From the NCBI RefSeq assembly GCF_020193655.1, contig NZ_JADYVE010000020.1, positions 1 through 64,000 on the forward strand: a DNA stretch of 64,000 nucleotides, given 5' to 3'. Below are positions 16,963-25,205 of the stretch, one piece after another. Source of the DNA: Ensifer sp. IC3342. Lineage in GTDB: Bacteria; Pseudomonadota; Alphaproteobacteria; Rhizobiales; Rhizobiaceae. How positions within the stretch are numbered: position 1 is the stretch's first letter; each line of letters begins with the position of its first letter. The notes beneath the pieces were generated by a model. The model did not search any database, was not told the DNA's origin, and saw nothing but the letters and a program-made list of their open reading frames with translations. The translations under genes and the position numbers were made by a program.

Positions 16963-19720
16963 ACGAGCAGCCAAACGCGCCTGCGCCACCGGGACCGGCG
17001 CCGGTCGCTCGTCTGGAAGCGGTCGGGCTGTCATATGGCCATACACGGGCACTCGCCGCCATCACCCTCGACATTGCGGCGGGCCGCATGGTCGGGCTGA
17101 TCGGGCCGGACGGCGTCGGCAAGTCTAGCCTTCTGTCGTTGATCGCCGGTGCGCGTACCGTCAAAGAGGGTCGCATCGAGGTCCTTGGCGGCAATATCGC
17201 CGACGCCGCACACCGAAGGGCAGTCTGCCCGCGGATTGCATATATGCCGCAGGGCCTCGGCAAGAATCTCTATCCCACGCTTTCGGTCTTCGAGAATATC
17301 GACTTCTTCGGCCGCCTCTTTGGGCAGGACAGGGAAGAGCGTGAAGGCCGCATCGGCAAACTACTCTACGGCACTGGTCTAGCGCAATTTGCGGACCGTC
17401 CAGCCGGCAAGCTGTCCGGCGGCATGAAACAGAAACTTGGTCTCTGCTGTGCCCTGATCCACGATCCCGATCTCTTGATCCTCGACGAGCCGACCACCGG
17501 TGTCGATCCCCTTTCGCGCCGGCAGTTTTGGGAGCTGATCCGAGATATCCGTAGAGCACGCCCCGAGATGAGCGTCCTCGTCGCCACCGCTTATATGGAG
17601 GAGGCGGCGCGATTCGACTGGCTGGTGGCGATGGACGGGGGACGTGTGCTCGCCACCGGCACGCCCGCCGATTTGCTGGAGCAGACGAGGACGCCCACGC
17701 TCGACGCCGCCTTCATCGCCTTGCTTCCGGATGACAAGCGCAAAGGGCACGCGGACGTCGCCATCCCGCCTCGGCCAGCGGACGCCGATGGCGAGATCGC
17801 CATCGAGGCGGAGCATCTGACCATGCGCTTCGGCGACTTCACGGCGGTCGATGATGTCAGCTTCCGCATTACCCGCGGCGAGATCTTTGGCTTCCTGGGC
17901 TCCAATGGCTGCGGCAAGACGACGACCATGAAGATGTTGAGCGGACTTCTGACGGCAAGCGAAGGTACAGCGCGGCTGTTCGATGCTGAAGACCTCGAGG
18001 TCCGCCGCCGGGTCGGCTACATGTCACAGTCCTTTTCCCTCTATTCCGAGCTGACGGTTCGGCAGAACCTCGATCTGCATGCGCGTCTGTTCGGCATGCC
18101 TTCCGACGTCATCCCTGCCCGCGTCGACGAAATGGCGCGGCGTTTCGACCTTGTGGATGTTATGGACGCGTTGCCCGACGCGCTGCCGCTTGGCGTTCGC
18201 CAACGCCTGTCGCTCGCTGTGGCGATGATCCATTCGCCTGAGGTGCTGATCCTCGACGAGCCTACCTCCGGCGTCGACCCGGTGGCGCGCGACGCTTTTT
18301 GGCAGATTCTGTCCGATCTCTCCCGCAAGGAGGGCGTGACGATCTTCGTCTCCACCCATTTCATGAACGAGGCGGAACTCTGCGACCGCATCTCGCTTAT
18401 GCACGCCGGCAAGGTCCTCGTGAGCGATACGCCGGCAGCTCTGGTTGAGAAGCGCTCCGCTGCCACGCTCGAGGATGCTTTCATCGCCTATTTGGAGGAC
18501 GCAATCGCTGACGAGCCCCAGGCACCCGCGGAGTCCCAAGCCCGAATTGAGGCAACTGACGGCGGTCGCACTACCGCCTCATCTGCCCGCCGCCTTTTCG
18601 ATTTCCGACGCATGTTCGCCTACACTCGGCGCGAGGCGCTCGAACTCTCCCGTGACCCGATTCGAGCGACGCTCGCCGTCCTTGGCAGCGTCATGCTGAT
18701 GTTTGTTGTCGGCTACGGCATCAACTTGGACGTCGAGGACCTTTCCTTCGCCGCTCTCGACCGTGACGACACGACGATCAGTCGCGACTACGTGCTGCAA
18801 ATCGCCGGCTCTCGCTACTTCACGGAGAAGGCGCCAATCACGGATTACGCCGACCTCGATCGACGCATGCGCGACGGCGAACTCAGCCTGGCGATCGAAA
18901 TTCCGCCGGGCTTCGCGCAGGACGTGGCGCGCGGCCGGGACGTGGAGATCGGCGCCTGGATCGATGGCGCGATGCCCGCCCGCGCCGAGACTGTGCGCGG
19001 GTACGTCCAAGGCATGCACGCGAGTTGGCTGACACAGAAGGCGCGACAGCTTTACGGTGATGCCGCGACTGTCGGGGATTTCCAGCTCGCACTGCGCTAC
19101 CGGTATAATCCCGGCATCGAAAGCCTCGTGGCGATGGTGCCAGCGGTCATCCCGCTATTGTTTCTAATGATACCGGCAATGCTCGCCGTCCTAAGCGTCG
19201 TGCGCGAGAAGGAGCTCGGATCGATCATCAATTTTTACGTCACGCCGGTCACCGCCTGGAATTCCTCATCGGCAAGCAGATTCCCTACGTCGGGCTCGCA
19301 ATGCTGAATTTCCTGATGTTGACGGCCTTCGCCGTCTTGATCTTCCGCGTGCCCTTCACGGGGAGATATCTCACGTTCAGCGTCGCGGCGCTGCTCTACG
19401 TCATAGTCACCACCGGCATGGGTCTCCTGATATCGACGTTCATGAACAGCCAGATTGCCGCCATTTTTGGCACCGCCCTCCTCACCCTGATCCCCGCCGT
19501 CCAGTATTCCGGGATGATTGACCCCGTGTCGTCGCTAGAGGGCGCGGGCGCTCTGATCGGACGAATTTATCCGACCACCTACTTCGTGACGATCTCCCGC
19601 GGCGCCTTCTCAAAGGCGCTTGGTTTCGGCGATCTCGCAAGCGCATTCATACCATTGCTGATCGCCGTCCCCATTCTGCTCGGCGCGTGCACGCTTCTTC
19701 TCAGGAAACAGGCGGGCTGA
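16959..19720 (+). pseudogene. rbbA: RbbA-like double ABC ATPase/permease, frameshifted
   Basis: It would encode about 920 residues, the size of E. coli RbbA, with two ABC ATPase domains followed by an ABC-2 permease. The first ATPase has GPDGVGKSSLL, LSGGMKQK and LLILDEPTTGVDP. The second has GSNGCGKTTTM and LILDEPTSGVDP, but its signature is degenerate (LPLGVRQR). At about 19255 the frame shifts by one base after NFYVTPVT. The upstream frame ends at 19307 in nonsense, while the next frame continues the permease (RLEFLIGKQIPYVGL and on to 19720). The ATPases could still be made, but the membrane part is cut. The neighbours are broken too. Confidence 0.8.
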
Positions 19721-19722
19721 CC

Positions 19723-20831
19723 GTGCGCATCGTCAACGTCCTGCAGCTCGGCATCAAGGAACTGCGCGGACTCTTCCGCGACCCCATGCTGCTGGTGTTG
19801 ATCGCCTATGCCTTTACGCTCTCGATCTACACCGCCTCAAGGGCGATGCCGGAGACGCTCAATCGGGCGGCGATCGCGATCGTGGACGAGGACCAGTCGC
19901 CGGCTTCTTCCCGCATCGTCACCGCATTCTATCCGCCCTATTTTTCGGTACCGCGCCTCGTCTCCCAACACGAAATGGATAGCCGGATGGATTCCGGCCT
20001 CGACACGTTCGCGCTCGATATCCCGCCGGATTTCCAACGCGACCTGCTGGCCGGCCGTTCACCGACGATCCAGCTCAACATCGACGCAACACGAATGACG
20101 CAGGCCTTTACTGGCGGCCACGTCCAGGCCATTGTCTCTTGGAAGTCAGTGAGTTTCTGGAGCGCTATCGAGGCGCAGCCGCCGTCCCCGTCGACCTCGC
20201 ACTGCGCCCGCGCTTCAATCAGCAGCTCAACAAGGGCTGGTTCGGCGCCATTACCAACGTGATCTCTTCTGTGACGATGCTCTCTATCGTCTTGACTGGG
20301 GCTGCTCTCATTCGCGAGCGCGAGCACGGGACGATCGAACATCTCCTCGTCATGCCCGTTACACCGAGCGAGATCATGGTAAGCAAGATCTGGTCGATGG
20401 GCCTCGTCGTGCTCCTTGCTTCGGCGTTCTCCCTGATCGTCATCGTGCAGGGTCTTCTCTCCGTTCCGATCGAAGGCTCACTCGCCCTGTTCCTGTTCGG
20501 TGCCGCCCTGCACCTCTTCGCGACGACATCGATGGGAGTTTTTCTCGCCACCGTTGCCGGCTCGATGCCGCAGTTCGGCCTTCTGTTGATGCTCGTACTC
20601 CTTCCGCTTCAGGTGCTCTCCGGGGGAGTGACACCGCGCGAGAGCATGCCTCAGATCATTCAGGACATCATGTTTGCCGCGCCCAACACGCATTTCGTGA
20701 TGCTGGCGCAGGCCATCCTGTTCCGTGGTGCCGGGCTCGATGTCGTCTGGCCACAGTTCGCCGCCTTGCTGACGATCGGCGCGGTCCTGTTCTTCTTTTC
20801 GTTGCGGCGTTTCAGGCAGTTCCTGAAGTAG
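19723..20831 (+). pseudogene. yhhJ: YhhJ-like ABC-2 permease, frameshifted
   Basis: It starts at a GTG just after the rbbA-like stop. The first frame encodes an ABC-2 permease N-terminus (LGIKELRGLFRDPMLLVLIA) and periplasmic region up to GGHVQAIVS. Near 20140 the match moves to another frame, which continues with VSEFLERYRGAAAVPVDLAL and the C-terminal membrane spans, ending RRFRQFLK. So the gene is split by a frameshift in the middle. Together with yhiI and rbbA this makes the whole three-gene transporter operon defective. Confidence 0.78.
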
Positions 20832-20982
20832 ATAACAAAACGCGCTTCGACCGTGCTTTGACGAAGACCTTTCGCAAACCGACAAGGCCGGCCCCGACGT
20901 CGCGGCGGCCTTTGCAGGGACGGTGCATCTTGCTTGTCGGCAGCACGCAAGCGACGTCGCAAGGATTCGTGCCGCCGCGCCT

Positions 20983-20996
20983 TTGACGCGCATCAA
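20983..20996. promoter_or_regulatory. FNR/FixK box upstream of hsp20
   Basis: TTGACGCGCATCAA, centred about 160 bp before the hsp20 start, within the 318-bp gap 20832-21149 that holds no gene I can support. Confidence 0.8.
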
Positions 20997-21149
20997 TGAG
21001 CCCTCGTTCGGCCAGCGGTTTAATACGGCATCTGGCAAGGCGAGCGACGAACCACTCGACAAAAAGGCCAGATTGACTTTGCGGCCGCACCCTTGCCGGG
21101 CGACGGCCAGCGGAGCCCGAAACCGCTCACATCCGAAGGAGAACCAGTC

Positions 21150-21677
21150 ATGGCTGAACCAGTAACCAAACTGCCCATCAAGACGGAAGAAAAGGCGGTC
21201 GAGCATCGCGCGGAGCCATGGCTTTCCTTTGAAAGCCTGCGATCCGAGATTGACCGGCTGTTCGAGGAATTCGTCCCGACGCTCTGGCGCCATCCTTCTG
21301 CGCCCACGCTCATGCGCCGTATGCCGCGTTTATCCGAGTGGAACGTCGCACCCGCCGTTGACCTCGCGGAGACCGACAAGGGCTACGAGATCACTGCCGA
21401 ACTGCCCGGCATCGACGAAAAAGATATCGCCGTGACGATATCGAACGGAACCCTGGGGATCAGGGGCGAGAAGCAAGAGGTGAAGGAAGAGAAGGACAAG
21501 GAATATGTCGTCTCCGAGCGCCGCTATGGCTCGTTCCAGCGGACGTTCCGATTGCCCGAGGGCGTCGATGCCGACAACGTCGCCGCCACTTTCTCGAAGG
21601 GCGTGCTCACCGTGACCCTGCCGAAAACCCCGGAGGCACAGCAGAACGAGCGCAAGATCGAAATCAAGGCGGCCTGA
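21150..21677 (+). CDS. Hsp20/alpha-crystallin family small heat-shock protein
   Basis: A 175-residue small chaperone. The alpha-crystallin domain spans about residues 68-170: VDLAETDKGYEITAELPGID, RRYGSFQRTFRLPEGVD and the GVLTVTLPK strand. The N-terminal arm is Glu/Lys/Trp-containing. It holds unfolding proteins in a refoldable state without ATP. The start at 21150 has an AAGGAG ribosome-binding site. An FNR/FixK box upstream suggests induction by oxygen limitation rather than only by heat; no ROSE-type thermometer was recognised. It is followed by a perfect hairpin and a host-attachment-type gene. Confidence 0.93.
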   Translation: MAEPVTKLPIKTEEKAVEHRAEPWLSFESLRSEIDRLFEEFVPTLWRHPSAPTLMRRMPRLSEWNVAPAVDLAETDKGYEITAELPGIDEKDIAVTISNGTLGIRGEKQEVKEEKDKEYVVSERRYGSFQRTFRLPEGVDADNVAATFSKGVLTVTLPKTPEAQQNERKIEIKAA

Positions 21678-21694
21678 TGGTCTGCCGCTTCTGC

Positions 21695-21726
21695 GTCCGC
21701 AAAACGCGCTGGCGCGTTTTGCGGAC
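21695..21726. terminator. perfect 15-bp hairpin between hsp20 and the next gene
   Basis: Two 15-base arms (GTCCGCAAAACGCGC and its exact complement) separated by only TG. It begins 17 bp after the hsp20 stop and ends 26 bp before the next start. There is no T-run, so it may be a weak terminator, a processing site or an mRNA-stabilising stem rather than a strong terminator. Confidence 0.6.
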
Positions 21727-21752
21727 AAGGGTTACCAATGGAGGCAGACTTC

Positions 21753-22199
21753 ATGCTGAAGACAAGAATTCCCCACAAGAGCTGGGTGCTGGTTTGCGAC
21801 GGGGCCAAGGCGCTTGTGTTGCGCAACGAGGGCGACGCGGAATTGCTCAATCTCATTCCGGTCGACGTTGCCTTCGAGCATCGGCAACCGACACGGATGC
21901 TCGGAACGGACCGCGCAGGGCGCGTATATCAGTCTGAAGGCGGCGCTCGAAGCGCGATGCAGCAGACCGACTGGCACGATCAGGCCGAGGAGACCTTTGT
22001 TTCCCACGTTGCCGAGAAGCTCGAGACGGTCCTGGGCGACCATGGCGTCAGCAATCTCGTTCTCATTGCGCCACCGCGAGCGCTCGGCATCTTGCGCAAG
22101 CGCTTAAGGCCCTCGACACGCGCCATGGTCATCGCCGAAGTGGCCAAGGATCTGGCAAAATTCCCAATTCCGGAGATTGAGCAGCATCTCTCGGACTGA
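21753..22199 (+). CDS. host-attachment/AtsE-like protein (eRF1-fold family)
   Basis: A 148-residue protein of the family annotated as host attachment protein. Typical features are the opening IPHKSWVLVCDGAKALVLRN, the middle DWHDQAEETFVSHVAEKLE, and LVLIAPPRALGILRKRL before the C-terminal IAEVAKDLAKFPIPEIEQHL. The biochemical role is not established. In rhizobia the name comes from a plant-attachment phenotype, while the fold resembles the central domain of eRF1. The start at 21753 follows a GGAGG site at 21741. A shortened copy of its C-terminus is present at 51746-51838. Confidence 0.82.
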   Translation: MLKTRIPHKSWVLVCDGAKALVLRNEGDAELLNLIPVDVAFEHRQPTRMLGTDRAGRVYQSEGGARSAMQQTDWHDQAEETFVSHVAEKLETVLGDHGVSNLVLIAPPRALGILRKRLRPSTRAMVIAEVAKDLAKFPIPEIEQHLSD

Positions 22200-22270
22200 T
22201 GCCGCCAGACATTCTGGAGCGAGGATTGTCGCGATCCTAGCGACGCTCCTCGCGAACCAAGGAGCGAGCG

Positions 22271-22790
22271 GTGGAGAACGAGACATCGGCCATTGCCCTG
22301 AAGGCGCGCGGGCTTACCAAGAAGTTCACGCCTGCGGCAGCGCTGCCGGCCGTGGGCTGGGCGATAGCCAGCGCCATCGCCGAGATGGCCGCGACAGGAC
22401 GGTGGTCGCCGCAGTTGCAACGACTGCGCGGCGAACTCACTCCGAAGGCCCTGTTTCCCACCATCCCGGGGATCGGTGAACGCCTTGCGCACACGCTGGC
22501 GAGGACGGCAGCTCGGGAGCCTCGACGATCTCGAACATGCGATCCATTTTGGCAATGACGCCATAAAAGGCATTGGTCCGCGCCGGACGAGGATAATCGC
22601 CGCCGCACTTGCCGAACACTTAGGACGCGTCATGGCCGCGCCTCGCGGAAATCTCCTGACACAGCCACCGATCAGATTGCTCCTCGAAGTCGAGCGAGCC
22701 TATCGCGAGAAGACCGTTTCCGGAGAATTGCGAAGGATGCGCCCAAGCGCCTCAATCCAACGAACGATGCCTGGCTCCCTAACATGCATG
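22271..22790 (+). pseudogene. chimaeric remnant: ABC-ATPase start joined to a helix-hairpin-helix protein
   Basis: The first 17 or so codons (VENETSAIALKARGLTKKF) match the start of the ABC ATPase at 51903 (VENEASVIALEARELTKIY). From about 22330 the sequence becomes a helix-hairpin-helix protein of the DNA polymerase X-like type (LPAVGWAIASAIAEM, FPTIPGIGERLAHTLA). It shifts frame near 22500 (LGSLDDLEHAIHFG, IKGIGPRRTRIIAAALAEHL) and again near 22735 (APKRLNPTNDAWLPNMHV), and is cut at about 22790. It is not a functional gene. Confidence 0.7.
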
Positions 22791-22910
22791 TGAGACAGTT
22801 TTCCAACTCGGCCAGTCCGACGAGTTCGCCGGCAGGACGTCGCTGACCAAAAGGCGGCTGCCCTTCCACTTGATCTCGCCGCATTCGCGCACGCGCCGCA
22901 CCTGACGATC
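22790..22910 (-). mobile_element. transposase/integrase C-terminal remnant
   Basis: Reverse-strand frames read VRECGEIKWKGSRLLVSDVL and then, after a frameshift, AGELVGLAELENCL. This pattern (GEIKWKG, then VSEVLAGEPVGL) is the C-terminal beta-rich end of DDE integrase-type transposases. Only about 40 residues remain and no terminal inverted repeats were found. It abuts the truncated helix-hairpin-helix remnant, so an insertion followed by deletion probably caused that break. Confidence 0.5.
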
Positions 22911-22977
22911 GGCATCGCTCGCCCTGGCGCCGAAAAAGCACCGACACCAAGGCCAGCGCGAGCACAGGTCCCGCCCG

Positions 22978-23170
22978 CTCCGTTGGCGGCACAGGACCGT
23001 CTTCGATCGGCTTCCCGTTGAAGTCGACGGCGATAATGTCATTCGCGGTGAGAGCGCTGCGCACGGACGCGCAGGAATTGATGAGCATGCCGTTGCCGGG
23101 CAAGCATATGCTGGCATGGCCGTTGAAGTTGATGATGCGGCGCGCGAGGCCCTGCCTTTCTACGTCGTCT
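22978..23170 (-). pseudogene. class II aldolase/adducin-family remnant
   Basis: The reverse frame reads RQGLARRIINFNGHASICL and then LINSCASVRSALTANDIIAV and DFNGKPIEDGPVPPTE. This is the N-terminal core of class II aldolases (GH-S, flI, t-NDI-vDldG, and the PPTE element with a metal/substrate Glu). After PTE the similarity ends. Only about 60 residues survive and there is no plausible start, so it is a fragment. Confidence 0.5.
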
Positions 23171-23193
23171 CGACCATGGATGGCGGTCCGATA

Positions 23194-23480
23194 CTATGGG
23201 CGCGATTGCCCGGAAGAGTTGCAGTCGCCCCGACTGGGCCGCATTTCTACGGTCAGCCTTGGGAAATCATCGGGCGGTTTCTTCCAGGGCACGAGCTTAC
23301 GCTCGAGCTCCGTCAGGATGACCGAGATGACATGGCCGAGGAAGGCAAAGACCAGCAGGCCCACGTGCATCTGTTCAACCGATAGCAGCTCCCAGGCATT
23401 CCAGATCATGTAACGGGGACCGCTCTTCGAGCCGATCGTTTCGGCGATCGCAATCAGCATCAGACCGAGGCGGGGATGCC
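23194..23480 (-). pseudogene. C-terminal remnant of an SsuC/TauC-type ABC permease
   Basis: The frame contains GLMLIAIAETIGSKSG, MIWNAWELLSVEQMHVGLL and LTELERKLVPWKKP. These correspond to the last transmembrane helices and the closing LERxxxPW motif of nitrate/sulfonate-type ABC permeases. The preceding residues do not fit the family and the tail beyond WKKP is unrelated. It is one of several neighbouring remnants between 22.3 and 23.5 kb. Confidence 0.55.
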
Positions 23481-23586
23481 GCCAACGAGAATGCGCCCGA
23501 TCAAGCCAAGCCCTCGAAAGACCTTCGAAGAGCCAGTACGATAATGGTCCAGCTTCAAGACCGATACCCACATACGCTAGGATCTT

Positions 23587-24285
23587 TCAGAACCTCGTCG
23601 ATCTCTGTTCCTGTTCGTCTCCGCGCTGAGCGCAATAGCGGCCGAACCACTCCGCTGCTGCGGCGGCTACCGCGTCGAGCGTTCCCGGTTCCGGGAACAG
23701 GTGCGTGGCGCCCGGAACAATCTGCAGTTTCTTGGGACCGGCAATCATCGCCAAGGCTGCCCGGTTCAACCCGAGAATGTCACGATCCGATCCCCCCACG
23801 ATCAGGAGCGTCGGCATCCTGACCTCATCGAGCGCCGCCGCGAGGTCCGGGCGACCGCCTCGGGAGACCAATGCAGACACTTGGCCGCAGAGCTCGGCCG
23901 CCGCCTCTAGAGCCACAGCTGCGCCGGTACTCGCGCCGAAAAGCCCGACCGGCAGCCCTCGAGTCCAATTGGCAGTCGAAGCCCACTTGCATGCACTAAC
24001 CACCCTCTCGGCCAAAAGCGGAATATCGAAAATGTTGGCGCGATTCTCAGCTTCCTCTTCACTGAGGAGGTCGAAAACGATGGTTGCAAACCCCCGCTTC
24101 TGCAACGCTTCCGCAACATAAATGTTGCGCGGGCTGTTGCGGCTGGAACCACTGCCATGAGCGAAGACAACGACTCCGCGCGGGTTTGGCGGAAGGCGAA
24201 GGCAACCAGGCAAGCCATGCGGCGGGATCTCGATATCGACGACTTCGGATCGGTTGATTGTTGTCTGTGCAGTGCCGGATGTCAT
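23587..24285 (-). CDS. alpha/beta hydrolase (dienelactone-hydrolase-like)
   Basis: A 232-residue cytoplasmic alpha/beta-hydrolase. The nucleophile elbow is GASTG, the oxyanion strand is VVVFAHGSGSSRNSPRN, the acid is probably in LLIVGGSDRDIL, and the catalytic His is in PGATHLFPEPG. The substrate is unknown. Relatives are often fused to or neighbours of phosphoribosyltransferases and are found in hypoxia-responsive gene sets. Its ribosome-binding site lies in a small inverted repeat (CCTCTT-TC-AAGAGG, 24292-24305). A one-mismatch FNR-like box is centred about 83 bp upstream. Confidence 0.85.
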   Translation of the reverse strand: MTSGTAQTTINRSEVVDIEIPPHGLPGCLRLPPNPRGVVVFAHGSGSSRNSPRNIYVAEALQKRGFATIVFDLLSEEEAENRANIFDIPLLAERVVSACKWASTANWTRGLPVGLFGASTGAAVALEAAAELCGQVSALVSRGGRPDLAAALDEVRMPTLLIVGGSDRDILGLNRAALAMIAGPKKLQIVPGATHLFPEPGTLDAVAAAAAEWFGRYCAQRGDEQEQRSTRF

Positions 24286-24361
24286 GGTTTGCCTCTTTCA
24301 AGAGGGAATGCGATGGCTTCACAGCTACGTCCTCAGTGTCGCACAACGTCGCTGAACGGCT

Positions 24362-24375
24362 TTGATCCTGCTCAA
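24362..24375. promoter_or_regulatory. imperfect FNR/FixK-like box
   Basis: TTGATCCTGCTCAA, one mismatch from the consensus, upstream of the hydrolase gene. The remainder of the gap 24286-24752 shows no gene I can support. Confidence 0.4.
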
Positions 24376-24752
24376 TCTGCGTCGGCGGCAGTGCCAATAC
24401 CAAGGCAAGAAGCGGAGAGCCGCTCGAGCCCATGTCGGCCCGTCGTAGCGAAGCGCTCAGCAAGCCACGGACGATCTTTGGTCATGATCACTGCTGCCAG
24501 CCGGCAGTTCCGGTCACTCTCTCGGTTTGAGGAGAAGGAGGCGGCGAAGGTTACCGACGGACAATCAGCGGTCGCCGCCGAGCCTCGCTCCCTATGAGGA
24601 GGTTGGCTGCTTTCTGAAGGCCACGCCCATCCGACGCGCCTCGACCATAGGCCCCCAGGGCTATGCCTTACGGCGTCGACCAGGTGCAGCGAGGATGGAT
24701 CAAGCTCGAAGAGGGGGTCAAGGCGCACTTCTGGCGATGACGTCAACAACCC

Positions 24753-24965
24753 TCATCGGCTACCGCCGCAAGTCACTGGGGGCGTGAAGCCGGAAAAGCC
24801 AAGCTTTGGGCAATCGCAGCGTTCATCGAATTTCGATGGCGGCTGTGTGCGCTTGCAGACTGGGTCTGTTCGGTACGCGTATCCTGGCATGCTGACATAC
24901 CGGCCGGTCTGTGTGCAGCCTGCCAGACTGGCACATATCAGGATGAACGCAACTAAGATCTTCAT
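24753..24965 (-). CDS. small Cys-rich lipoprotein
   Basis: A 70-residue protein with a classic lipoprotein signal (MKILVAFILICASLAGC, lipobox LAGC), so it is probably anchored to a membrane through Cys17. The mature part contains four more Cys (VCKR, RCDCPK, VTCGG), suggesting disulfides or metal binding. No family is recognised. It stands alone, between the hydrolase and the hybrid kinase. Confidence 0.68.
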   Translation of the reverse strand: MKILVAFILICASLAGCTQTGRYVSMPGYAYRTDPVCKRTQPPSKFDERCDCPKLGFSGFTPPVTCGGSR

Positions 24966-25205
24966 GAGTGCCCCGTCAAATGAACCGACTTGGTTTCGTG
25001 TGGTCGCCTATCATCGCACCAAAGGGGCAGTCGGCTTTGTCCGCGATCAAATTGCGCGAGACGAAACGAAATCGCGCGATCGTTGAATGGGCGGTCGCGG
25101 CACTGCGCCCGGCGGCTGCCCGCCGGCACGTAGGCGACAGGCGGGCTTCCTGTCCGCCTTTAAGCCGCAGGTTTCACCGGGACACGCCGACCACCAGCCC
25201 AGGAG

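Noticed and set aside
25125..25165. GC-rich stem-loop after the hybrid kinase gene
   Set aside because: The arms are short and imperfect and there is no T-run, so it cannot be supported as a terminator.
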